From assembly GCA_963797115.1 (NCBI GenBank), contig CAWCOH010000002.1, forward strand, positions 814,721-878,720: a stretch of DNA of 64,000 nt, read 5' to 3'. Below the pieces are notes generated by a model, which saw nothing but the letters and a program-made list of their open reading frames with translations, was not told the DNA's origin and searched no databases. The stretch is from AP-15 sp963797115. GTDB taxonomy: Bacteria; Pseudomonadota; Alphaproteobacteria; ATCC43930; CGMCC-115725. The position numbers were made by a program, and so were the translations under genes. Every line of letters begins with the position of its first letter. Within the stretch, counting starts at the first letter, position 1. Shown here piece after piece: positions 20,373 through 28,684 of this stretch.

Positions 20373-21962
20373 ATGAGGTGTAACCCGCGCACATTCGGGG
20401 CCTTGGTGCTGGCGGCAATGCTCGGCGCCGTGCCGGCCAAAGCCGAAAAACCGGGTGGCGTATTGAAGTCCTATTCGATCGACAGCCCGGCGAGTATGTC
20501 GATCCATGAGGAAGCCACGGTTTTCGCGCTGCGTCCGACGATGGGGGTATTCAACAACCTTGTTCTGTACGATCAACACGTAAAGCAGAACAGCATGCAG
20601 TCGATCGTGCCCGAACTGGCCAAGAGCTGGGCATGGGACGAGGACGGGACCCGACTGACCTTCAAGTTGCAGGAGGGCGTCAAATGGCACGACGGCAAGC
20701 CCTTCACCGCCCGTGATGTCAAATGCACTTGGGATCTGCTGCAAGGCAAGGCGAGCGAAAAGCTGCGCATCAATCCCCGCAAGCCCTGGTATCGCAACCT
20801 CGAGGAGGTAACCACCAAGGGCGACTACGAGGCGACGTTTGTCATGAAGCGGCCGCAGCCCGCCTTTCTTGCTCTGCTCGCCTCGGGGTTTTCGCCGGTC
20901 TATCCCTGCCATGTCGCGCCGCGCGACATGCGGCAGCATCCGATAGGCACCGGGCCCTTCAAATTCATCGAATTCAAGCCGAACGAGTTGATCAAGCTGG
21001 CGCGCAACCCCGACTACTGGAAACCAGGGCGGCCCCTCCTCGACGGCATCGAATATACGATCATTCGCAACGTATCGACGGCGTCGCTGGCCTTCGTTTC
21101 CGGGAGGTTCGACGTCACCTTCGGCGGCCTGACGGTGCCGTTGACGCGCCAGATTACCGATCAGTCGCCGCAGGCCATCTGCGAGCTGAACCCGACGAAT
21201 GTCAGCCGCAATCTGATCGTCAACCCGGATGCGCCACCCTTCGGCAACCCGGATCTTCGGCGGGCAATGGCGCTAAGCCTCGACCGCAACGCCTTTGTCG
21301 ACATCATCACCGAAGGAAAGGGTAATGTCGGCGGCGTCATGCTGCCGCCGCCGGAAGGGGTGTGGGGCATGCCGGCCGAAATCCTGCATACGCTGCCCGG
21401 CTACAGCCCCGATGTGACGCAGAACCGCAAGGAGGCGCGAGAAATCATGCAGCGGCTCGGCTACCGGCCCGACAAGCGGCTGGCCGTCAAGGTGTCGACC
21501 CGCGACATCCCGCCCTTCCGCGACCCCGCGGTCATCCTGCTGGACCAGCTGAAGGAGATCTATATCGACGCCGAGCTCGAGCCGATCGACACGACCCAGT
21601 GGTTTCCGAAGGTCAACCGCAAAGACTATACCGTCGCGCTCAACCTGACCGGTAACGGCATCGACGAGCCCGACCAGAATTTCTACGAGAACTACGTTTG
21701 CGGCGCGGAAGGCAACTACAACAAATACTGTAATCCCGAGCTCGACAAGATGGTCGACCGGCAATCGATGGAAGCCAACCAAGAGAAGCGCAAGGCGCTG
21801 GTGTGGGAAATCGAGCGCAAGCTGGCGGAGGACGGAGCCCGGCCCATCATCTTCTACGCCCCGGCCGGGAATTGCCGGCAGCCCCATGTGAAGGGCCTGA
21901 CGATCATGAGCAACAGCATCTATAACGGCTGGCGCATGGAAGACGTCTGGCTCGACAAATAG
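20373..21962 (+). CDS. Family-5 ABC solute-binding protein, array copy 13
   Basis: The product is a 529-aa secreted receptor. AAGGGGAG lies 9 nt before the ATG, and the leader is cleaved after AKA at residue 24. ALRPTMGVFNNLV replaces the RPMMGVFNNLV form, and the first variable segment is VTFGGLTVP followed by LTRQITDQS, quite unlike the LLKDVKSQ of most copies. Second variable segment: LTGNGIDE. All six cysteines are present. It stands alone, with gaps of 346 bp before and 254 bp after, so it is probably separately transcribed. Confidence 0.95.
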   Translation: MRCNPRTFGALVLAAMLGAVPAKAEKPGGVLKSYSIDSPASMSIHEEATVFALRPTMGVFNNLVLYDQHVKQNSMQSIVPELAKSWAWDEDGTRLTFKLQEGVKWHDGKPFTARDVKCTWDLLQGKASEKLRINPRKPWYRNLEEVTTKGDYEATFVMKRPQPAFLALLASGFSPVYPCHVAPRDMRQHPIGTGPFKFIEFKPNELIKLARNPDYWKPGRPLLDGIEYTIIRNVSTASLAFVSGRFDVTFGGLTVPLTRQITDQSPQAICELNPTNVSRNLIVNPDAPPFGNPDLRRAMALSLDRNAFVDIITEGKGNVGGVMLPPPEGVWGMPAEILHTLPGYSPDVTQNRKEAREIMQRLGYRPDKRLAVKVSTRDIPPFRDPAVILLDQLKEIYIDAELEPIDTTQWFPKVNRKDYTVALNLTGNGIDEPDQNFYENYVCGAEGNYNKYCNPELDKMVDRQSMEANQEKRKALVWEIERKLAEDGARPIIFYAPAGNCRQPHVKGLTIMSNSIYNGWRMEDVWLDK

Positions 21963-22060
21963 GCCGAAAGAACGCTCGTAAAATCGCCTCTTTCATGTTC
22001 GATACTCGCGACTTGGGCTGATCCGGTGTTTCAACCAATAAGAGAGTCCCCGCTGCAGAC

Positions 22061-22078
22061 CCGCTGCAGGTGCAGCGG
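22061..22078. promoter_or_regulatory. Perfect 18-bp palindrome between copies 13 and 14
   Basis: The sequence is CCGCTGCA, GG, TGCAGCGG: two 8-base arms around a 2-base centre. A third partial arm (CGCTGCA) lies just upstream at 22051. It sits about 140 bp before copy 14 and about 100 bp after copy 13. No T-run follows, so an operator for a dimeric repressor is more likely than a terminator. Function is inferred from symmetry only. Confidence 0.35.
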
Positions 22079-22216
22079 AGCATAATAATCGGCACCAGTT
22101 TTAGTAGCAAGACGCCGCGGTGAGGCGCCGCGCCATCGCTTCGCGTGCTTCCCGGGTAGGCGTCTCGAACGGATAGGTGATAACCTCCGGAAAGCCGCAG
22201 CAGGGGAGGCATGCCG

Positions 22217-23806
22217 ATGACCCGGGAGCTTCGAGGATGTCTGGCGGCGGCCGGTTTGGGTTTCGCCGCGGCTCTGGCTGACCCGGCATTCGCCCAAAAG
22301 CCCGGCGGAATCCTGCAGATGCCCGGCTTTGCCAGCCCGGCCAGCATGTCGATCCACGAGGAATCGACGATTGCTGCCGGCATTCCGCTGATGGGCGTCT
22401 TCAACAATCTCGTGCTCTTCGATCAGCAGGTGGCGCAGAACAGCCTCGCTTCGATCGTGCCCGACCTCGCCAGCGACTGGTCGTGGGACGAGGCGGGTAC
22501 GGCGCTGACCTTTCAACTGCATCGAGGCGTCAAATGGCACGACGGCAAGCCGTTCACCGCGGCCGACGTCAAATGCACCTGGGAAGCGCTCGCTGGCAAG
22601 GGGAGCGAGAGGTTCCGGGTCAACCCGCGCAAGTCCTGGTACCGCAATCTCGAAGAGATCACGACCAATGGCGACTACGAGGTCACCTTCCATCTGAAGC
22701 GGCCGCAGCCTTACTTGATCGCGCTGCTCGCTTCCGGTCAGTCGCCGGTCTATCCCTGCCACGTGCCGTTGCGCGAGATGCGCAGCCATCCGATCGGCAC
22801 GGGCCCCTTCAAATTCGTCGAATACAAGCCCAACGAACATATCCGCGTCGTGCGCAATGCGGACTACTGGAAGCCGGGCCGCCCCTATCTCGACGGCATA
22901 GAAACAACAATCATCCCCAGTATGTCGACGCGGCTCTTGGCCTTTGTCGCCGGCAAGTTCGACATGATCCAGCTGACGATCCCGCAGTTGAAGGATCTGC
23001 GCGGGCAGACGCCTCAGGCGGAGTGCGACGTGGTGATGGACAACAACAGCCGCGACCTGCTGATAAACCGCGCGGCTCCGCCGTTCGATAATCTCGAATT
23101 GCGCCGGGCGATGGCGCTCAGCCTCGACCGCCGGGCGTTCATCGACATCCTGACCGAGGGCCACGGTGCAGTCGGCGGAAGCATCTTGCCTCCCCCAGAC
23201 GGCGTTTGGGGCATGCCGCCCGAGGTGCTGCACGGCCTGCCCGGCTACGGTCCTGACGTCGCCAAGAACCGCAGCGAAGCCCGCGACATCATGCACAAGC
23301 TGGGCTACGGGCCCGACAAAAGGCTGGCAGTCAAGGTGTCGACCCGCGATGTCCCCGGCTATCGCGACGCCGCGGTGATTGCGATCTCGCAGTTGCGCGA
23401 GATTTACATCGACGCCGAGCTTGAGCCGATCGACACCGCCAACTGGTTTCCGCGGGTCATGCGCAAGGACTACCGGGTCGGGGTCACGGTCAGCGAGGGC
23501 GGTCTCGACGAGCCGGACCAGAAATTCTACGAGACCTATGTCTGCGGCGCTGACCGCAACTACACCGGCTATTGCAATGAGGAGACCGACCGGCTCATCG
23601 ACCGGCAGTCGATGGAGCCCGATGCCGAGAAGCGCCGCAAAGTGGTCTGGGAGGTCGAGCGGCGCTTGGCCGAGGACGCTTCCCGGCCGGTGTTGCTGTA
23701 TTCGCGCTTTGCCACCTGCATGCAACCGCAGCTCAAGGGACTGATGACGATGACCAACAGCCGCTTCAACGGCTGGCGCATGGAAGACGTGTGGCTCGAC
23801 CGGTAG
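22217..23806 (+). CDS. Family-5 ABC solute-binding protein, array copy 14
   Basis: The product is a 529-aa secreted receptor. ATG 22217 is preferred over 22211, because GGGGAGG ends only one base before 22211 but is properly spaced from 22217; this also puts cleavage after residue 26 (AFA). It has the shortest first variable segment (MIQLTIP) and the altered block AECDVVMDNNSRDLL in place of AICELxPTNVxRNLI. The fifth cysteine is in YCNEETD where others have YCNPE, and the sixth is in TCMQP. TGATAAC at 22178 lies 34 bp upstream. Copies 14-16 and the small gene after it look like one operon. Confidence 0.95.
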   Translation: MTRELRGCLAAAGLGFAAALADPAFAQKPGGILQMPGFASPASMSIHEESTIAAGIPLMGVFNNLVLFDQQVAQNSLASIVPDLASDWSWDEAGTALTFQLHRGVKWHDGKPFTAADVKCTWEALAGKGSERFRVNPRKSWYRNLEEITTNGDYEVTFHLKRPQPYLIALLASGQSPVYPCHVPLREMRSHPIGTGPFKFVEYKPNEHIRVVRNADYWKPGRPYLDGIETTIIPSMSTRLLAFVAGKFDMIQLTIPQLKDLRGQTPQAECDVVMDNNSRDLLINRAAPPFDNLELRRAMALSLDRRAFIDILTEGHGAVGGSILPPPDGVWGMPPEVLHGLPGYGPDVAKNRSEARDIMHKLGYGPDKRLAVKVSTRDVPGYRDAAVIAISQLREIYIDAELEPIDTANWFPRVMRKDYRVGVTVSEGGLDEPDQKFYETYVCGADRNYTGYCNEETDRLIDRQSMEPDAEKRRKVVWEVERRLAEDASRPVLLYSRFATCMQPQLKGLMTMTNSRFNGWRMEDVWLDR

Positions 23807-23816
23807 CCGCTCGGTC

Positions 23817-24194
23817 GTGTTCGGCTGCAGGCCGAGGGCGGGGTGGGGTGGGGTGGCGCTGACGATGGGATGCGCTGCCGGCATCTGCCTCGGCCTTGCG
23901 GGTGGGATAGCTGCGGCGCATGACGGCTCAGACCCGCTATCGGTTTGGTATCGCTCACTGACCACCGCGGACGGCAAGTCGTGCTGCACGATGCATGACT
24001 GCGCGCCGGCGGAGGCGCGGATCAAGGAAGGCAAGTGGGAGGTGCTTATTCGGTCCTGGGAAGTCGGCGACGATCGCTGGGTCGTGGTGCCGGATCTCGC
24101 CGTGCTGCGGCGCGAGAATCCCGACGGCCGGCCGATCCTCTGCCGGACGCCGAATGGATTCATCCGGTGCTTCGTGCCACCGGCCGGAACCTGA
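23817..24194 (+). CDS. Small secreted cysteine-rich protein of unknown function
   Basis: The product is a 125-aa protein starting at GTG 23817 (ATG 23865 is the alternative). A hydrophobic leader ends near IAAAHDG, and the mature part carries WYRSLTTADGKSCC, a third Cys in MHDCAP, and two more in LCRTPNGFIRC. I recognise the general type: small periplasmic alphaproteobacterial proteins with a CC...DC motif; no function is known to me. It lies 10 bp after copy 14 and 11 bp before copy 15, so it is co-transcribed with the receptors. As the receptors also have conserved cysteines, a role in their folding or redox state is conceivable but unproven. Confidence 0.75.
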   Translation: MFGCRPRAGWGGVALTMGCAAGICLGLAGGIAAAHDGSDPLSVWYRSLTTADGKSCCTMHDCAPAEARIKEGKWEVLIRSWEVGDDRWVVVPDLAVLRRENPDGRPILCRTPNGFIRCFVPPAGT

Positions 24195-24205
24195 GGGGCG
24201 CGGAC

Positions 24206-25819
24206 ATGAGGAAAACGCAACTGAGGCGCCGGCTGCGTGCGCTCGCGACTGTGGGCGGACTGGTGGCCGCGATCCTTGCTACCGGTACGGCACTGGCGCA
24301 AAAGTCGGGCGGTACGCTGAGGATGTATCATTTCGACAGCCCGGCGAGCCTGTCGCTGCATGAAGAGGTAACCTTCGCCGCCCTCGGTCCGGCGATGGGT
24401 CTCTTTAACAATCTCGTCATATTCGATCAGCACATAGCGCAGGCAAGCTTCGCCTCGATCGTGCCGGATCTGGCGACCGAATGGTTGTGGGACTCGTCCA
24501 ACACCGAACTGCGCTTTCGCCTGCATGAAGGCGTCAAATTGCACGACGGCAAGCCCTTTACCGCCAATGACGTGAAGTGCACCTGGGATACCCTGCTCGG
24601 CAAATCGATCGAGAAGTTTCGTCTCAACCCGCGCAAGGCCTGGTACCAGAACCTCGAAGAGGTAACCGTCAAGGGCGATTACGAAGTCGCCTTCCGGTTA
24701 AAACGGCCGCAGCCTTCGTTCATTGCGCTGCCGGCCTCCGGGTGGTCGCCCGTTTACCCTTGCCATGTGTCGCCGCGCGAAATGCGCAGCCAGCCGATCG
24801 GCACCGGCCCGTTCAAGCTGGTCGAGTTCAAGCCCAACGAAGGGATCAAGGTCACCAGAAACGCGGACTACTGGAAGAAGGGGAAGCCCTATCTCGACGG
24901 GATCGACTACACGATCATCAAGAACCCTTCGACCCGGGTGCTGGCATTTATCGCCGGCAAATTCGACATGACCACCCCCTACAATCTGTCGATCCCGCTG
25001 ATGCGCGACATTCAGAGCCAAGCGCCGAGGGCGATCTGCGAGCTGACGCCCACCAATGTTGCCCGCAACCTGCTCGTCAACCGTGACAAGCCGCCCTTCG
25101 ACGACCCCGAGATCCGGCGCGGGTTGGCGCTCAACCTCGATCGCAAAGCCTTCATCGACACGATCAACGAGGGCAAAGCCGATATCGGCGGCGCAATGTT
25201 GCCGCCGCCGGAAGGGATCTGGGGAATGCCGCCCGAGATGCTGAGTACCCTACCCGGGTATGATCCCGACGTGGGGAAGAACCGCCGTGACGCCCGCAAG
25301 ATCATGGAAGCGCGCGGCTATGGGCCCGACAAGCGGCTCGACATCAGGGTATCGACGCGCAACATCCCGCAATACCGCGACCCCGCGATCATCCTGATCG
25401 ATCAGTTGAAGCAGATCTACATCGACGGCAATCTCGAAGAGATCGATACCACACAATGGTATCCGAGGCTGATGCGCAAGGATTTCGTCATCGGCCTGAA
25501 CCTCGCCGAAAACGGGCTCGACGACCCCGACCAGACGTTCTACGAGAACTTCACATGCGGCGCCGACCGCAACTATACCGGCTATTGTAATCGCGAGCTC
25601 GAGGCCGATTTCGACCGGCAATCGATGGAGGCCGATCCCGAGAAGCGCAAGCGCCTAGTGTGGGAGATCGACCGCAAATTGCAGGAAGGAGGCGCTCGGC
25701 CGATGATCTACCATAACCGCGCGGCGACCTGCCGGTATCCGCAGGTGAAAGGGGTGACCGTCATGGTCAACGGGATCTACAACGGCTGGCGCATGGAAGA
25801 TGCGTGGCTCTACAGATAG
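24206..25819 (+). CDS. Family-5 ABC solute-binding protein, array copy 15
   Basis: The product is a 537-aa secreted receptor, the longest in the array because of an Arg/Lys-rich leader extension (MRKTQLRRRLR) cleaved after ALA at residue 31. GAGGGG lies 7 nt before the ATG. Several core positions differ: PAMGLFNNLV for PMMGVFNNLV, VKLHDGKPF for VKWHDGKPF, and an SSNTEL insert-like stretch where the others have EDGTEL. First variable segment: MTTPYNLSIP; second: LAENGLDD. All six cysteines are kept. The C-terminus is EDAWLYR rather than EDVWLDK. Confidence 0.94.
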   Translation: MRKTQLRRRLRALATVGGLVAAILATGTALAQKSGGTLRMYHFDSPASLSLHEEVTFAALGPAMGLFNNLVIFDQHIAQASFASIVPDLATEWLWDSSNTELRFRLHEGVKLHDGKPFTANDVKCTWDTLLGKSIEKFRLNPRKAWYQNLEEVTVKGDYEVAFRLKRPQPSFIALPASGWSPVYPCHVSPREMRSQPIGTGPFKLVEFKPNEGIKVTRNADYWKKGKPYLDGIDYTIIKNPSTRVLAFIAGKFDMTTPYNLSIPLMRDIQSQAPRAICELTPTNVARNLLVNRDKPPFDDPEIRRGLALNLDRKAFIDTINEGKADIGGAMLPPPEGIWGMPPEMLSTLPGYDPDVGKNRRDARKIMEARGYGPDKRLDIRVSTRNIPQYRDPAIILIDQLKQIYIDGNLEEIDTTQWYPRLMRKDFVIGLNLAENGLDDPDQTFYENFTCGADRNYTGYCNRELEADFDRQSMEADPEKRKRLVWEIDRKLQEGGARPMIYHNRAATCRYPQVKGVTVMVNGIYNGWRMEDAWLYR

Positions 25820-25843
25820 CGGGCCTCAGGGATGGAGAAGCAG

Positions 25844-27442
25844 ATGATGAAGTGGTTGTTGACGCTCGCAATCTCTGGCGGATTGGCGGTTGCGGCGCCG
25901 ACCGCCGGTCCGGCATTCGCACAGACGCCCGGCGGGATCCTGAAGATCTTCCATTGGGACAGCCCGGCGAGCATGTCGATCCACGAGGAGGCGACCTATT
26001 CGACCGTGGTACCGATGATGGGGGTGCTCAACAACCTCGTCCTCTACAAGCAGGACGTGCCGCAGAACAGCCTGCAATCGATCGTGCCGGAACTCGCCAG
26101 CAGCTGGTCGTGGAACGAAGAGGGAACTGAGCTGACCTTCAAACTGCGCCAAGGGGTCAAATGGCACGACGGCAAGCCTTTCACCGCCGCCGACGTCAAA
26201 TGCACCTTCGATCTGCTGCTCGGCAAATCTAAGGACAAGCTGCGCATCAATCCGCGCAAGGAATGGTATCACAATGTCAAGGAGGTCACGCCACAGGGCG
26301 ACTTCGAGGCGGTTTTTCACCTCGAACGGCCGCAGCCGGCGCTGATCGCGCTGCTCGCTTCCGGTTATTCGCCGATCTATCCCTGCCACGTACCGCCAGC
26401 CGAGATGCGGCGCCACCCGATCGGCACGGGACCGTTCAAATTCGTCGAGTTCAAGCCGAACGAAAGGATCAAAGTCGAGCGCAATCAGGACTATTGGAAG
26501 AAGGATCGCCCGTATCTCGACGGCATCGAGTACGCAATCATCCCGAACCGCTCGACCGCCCTCCTCGCCTTCGAATCGGGAAAGGTCGACATGACCTGGC
26601 CGTTCGTCGTGACGGTGCCGCTGTTGAAGGAGGTCAAGAGCCAGGCGCCGCAGGCGATCTGCGAATTGAAGACCAACAACGGCACCAGCAACCTGATCGT
26701 CAACCGCGATAAACCGCCATTCGACAATGCCGATCTGCGGCGGGCGATGGCTCTTGCGCTGGACCGCAAGGCCTTTGTCGACATTCTGAGCGAGGGCCAG
26801 GGCCGCATCGGCGGCGCGATGCTGCCGCCGCCGGAGGGGCAGTGGGGTATGCCGCGCGAAATCCTGGAGACCGTGCCGGGCTATGGTCCCGATGTGCAGA
26901 AGAACCGCGCCGATGCGCGCCAGATCATGGAAAAGCTCGGCTACGGGCCGGATAAGCGGCTCGCGATCAAGATCGCCACCCGCAACGTTGCATCCTACCG
27001 AGATCCGGCGGTCATCCTGATCGACCAGCTCAAGGAGATCTACATCGACGGCGAGCTCGACACGGTCGAGACCGCCAACTGGCATTCCAAGGTCACCCGC
27101 AAGGACTACATGGTCGGCCTCAACGCGACCGGCAACGGCGTCGACGACCCGGATCAGAATTTCTACGAGAATTATTCCTGCGGGTCGGCGCGCAACTATA
27201 CCGGGTACTGCAATCCTGAGCTCGACAAGGAATTCGACCGGCAGTCGGCCGAAATAAATCAAGAAAAACGCAAGAAGCTGGTATGGGAGATCGACCGAAA
27301 ATTGCAGGAGGACCAAGCTCGGCCGATCATTTTGCATAACATCGGTGCGACCTGCTGGCAGCCACAGGTGAAGGGCCTGACGATAATGGTCAACAGCATC
27401 TACAACGGCTGGCGCTTCGAAGACGTCTGGCTCGACAGGTAG
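25844..27442 (+). CDS. Family-5 ABC solute-binding protein, array copy 16
   Basis: The product is a 532-aa secreted receptor and the last of the array. ATG 25844 is chosen because GGAG (25834-25837) is 6 nt upstream and cleavage then falls after AFA at residue 26; ATG 25832 is possible. MMGVLNNLV and VKCTFDLL replace the usual FNNLV and CTWDLL. First variable segment: MTWPFVVTVP; second: ATGNGVDD. It is 24 bp after copy 15 and 279 bp before the permease genes, so it is the copy most closely linked to the transporter. Confidence 0.95.
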   Translation: MMKWLLTLAISGGLAVAAPTAGPAFAQTPGGILKIFHWDSPASMSIHEEATYSTVVPMMGVLNNLVLYKQDVPQNSLQSIVPELASSWSWNEEGTELTFKLRQGVKWHDGKPFTAADVKCTFDLLLGKSKDKLRINPRKEWYHNVKEVTPQGDFEAVFHLERPQPALIALLASGYSPIYPCHVPPAEMRRHPIGTGPFKFVEFKPNERIKVERNQDYWKKDRPYLDGIEYAIIPNRSTALLAFESGKVDMTWPFVVTVPLLKEVKSQAPQAICELKTNNGTSNLIVNRDKPPFDNADLRRAMALALDRKAFVDILSEGQGRIGGAMLPPPEGQWGMPREILETVPGYGPDVQKNRADARQIMEKLGYGPDKRLAIKIATRNVASYRDPAVILIDQLKEIYIDGELDTVETANWHSKVTRKDYMVGLNATGNGVDDPDQNFYENYSCGSARNYTGYCNPELDKEFDRQSAEINQEKRKKLVWEIDRKLQEDQARPIILHNIGATCWQPQVKGLTIMVNSIYNGWRFEDVWLDR

Positions 27443-27721
27443 CGCAACATCTTCCCGACCGCAGACTGCGCCGGCTCGAGGCCGCGGACAGGCAGGTTCA
27501 CAAGGTCTATTTCGACAGCCGGACGAGGGCGGCTCTATAGGCAGATCTCCGTAGCGCCCGACCCAGGCTCCGAGGCACGGCCCGCGGTGCCCGATACCGC
27601 TCTCGGGGCATTCGGAGAAAGCCGGTGACATCACGGAGATGCGATCGACCGGCGAAGTGAGGCATGCTATCGTCACCTATCGGACCCGCGAAACCGCATG
27701 CGGCGGGAAGGGAGGAAGACG
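27443..27721. other. Intergenic region between the receptor array and the permease genes
   Basis: No gene is seen. Bases 27509-27527 match the array's DSPAS-coding stretch (for example 1683-1701) at 17 of 19 positions, so this may be a remnant of another copy. GGAGG at 27711-27715 serves the GTG start of dppB. No clear terminator hairpin was found, so read-through from the receptors into the permeases is possible. Confidence 0.35.
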
Positions 27722-28669
27722 GTGGGATCCTATCTCGTGCGGCGCTTCGGCCTGATGCTCCTGACGCTGTTCGGGATCTCGGTCATCATTTTTTTGATGT
27801 TGCGCATCGCGCCCGGCAACATCGCTGACATACTGTTCGACGCCGCGGGCTTCGTCGACCCGACGGACAAGGCCCAGATCATGAAGGATCTTGGCCTCGA
27901 TCAGCCGCTGTTGGTCCAATATGCGAGTTGGATCGGCGGGCTGATGCAAGGCGATCTCGGCTTCTCCTACGTGACCGACCGGCCGGCTATTCGGGAGATC
28001 CTGCCGCGCATCCCGATCACCGCCAAAATCGCGGGGCTGGCCGTGCTCTTCTCCGCGATAATCGGGATCCCGCTCGGGGTGATCAGCGCCGTCAAGCAGA
28101 ATACCCGTCTCGACTATTTTCTGCGGGTGGTTTCGCTGTCCGCGCTGTCGATGCCGAACTTCTGGCTCGGATTGTTGGTCTTGATGTTCTCCGTCGCCTA
28201 TTTCGGCACGATCCCAATCTACACCGATGCGCCGCAGAGCTTTTGGCACGCGCTGGCGATGTACAGCATACCGGCCGCGGTCGTCGGGTTTCGCAGTCAG
28301 GCCTTGATAATGCGGCTCACCCGCTCGTCGATGCTCGAAGTGTTGCGCCAGGATTACATCCGCACCGCGCGCTCAAAGGGCGCCTCCGAGAATGTCGTCA
28401 ACTACCACCACGCCCTGAAAAACGCGGTATTGCCGGTCGTCACCGTGATCGGGCTCGAGGTTGCGATCCTTTTGGGTGGGCTGGTGGTCACCGAAACTGT
28501 GTTCAACATTCCGGGGGTGGCGCGCTTTCTTGTCGAAGCCATCCGCTGGCGCGATTATCCGATCGTGCAGAACATCATCATGTACATCGCCATCATCGTT
28601 GTCTTAGTCAATTTTACTGTTGATATGCTCTACGCTGTGTTGGACCCGCGGATCAAATACTCGAATTAA
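27722..28669 (+). CDS. dppB: Dpp/Opp-type ABC importer permease 1
   Basis: The product is a 315-aa inner-membrane permease. GTG 27722 is chosen because GGAGG lies 6 nt upstream and the protein then begins VGSYLVRRFGLML, the typical DppB opening; ATG 27698 adds eight residues of no family character. About six membrane spans are visible, the first near residues 9-28. The cytoplasmic coupling (EAA) loop is seen as DYIRTARSKGASENVV followed by HALKNAVLPVVT. It forms a heterodimer with the next gene's product. It is the only permease pair in the window and so the likely common channel for the receptors upstream. Confidence 0.94.
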   Translation: MGSYLVRRFGLMLLTLFGISVIIFLMLRIAPGNIADILFDAAGFVDPTDKAQIMKDLGLDQPLLVQYASWIGGLMQGDLGFSYVTDRPAIREILPRIPITAKIAGLAVLFSAIIGIPLGVISAVKQNTRLDYFLRVVSLSALSMPNFWLGLLVLMFSVAYFGTIPIYTDAPQSFWHALAMYSIPAAVVGFRSQALIMRLTRSSMLEVLRQDYIRTARSKGASENVVNYHHALKNAVLPVVTVIGLEVAILLGGLVVTETVFNIPGVARFLVEAIRWRDYPIVQNIIMYIAIIVVLVNFTVDMLYAVLDPRIKYSN

Positions 28670-28684
28670 CCCGGAGATCGAGCT

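Noticed and set aside
20071..20418. Minus-strand 115-codon frame between copies 12 and 13
   Set aside because: It overlaps the leader of copy 13, has no ribosome site and no recognisable family, although part of it (LLLEINSLPRHLD) looks protein-like.
22031..24544. Very long minus-strand open frame (over 800 codons) opposite copies 14-15
   Set aside because: It mirrors the + strand receptor genes in GC-rich DNA and shows no protein family character; the + frame has signal peptide, conserved motifs and ribosome sites.
1..27442. The receptor array as an assembly artefact of one repeated gene
   Set aside because: Copies differ at many positions over their whole length, have different leaders, gaps and variable segments, so they are real separate genes; only the short identical blocks could mislead an assembler.
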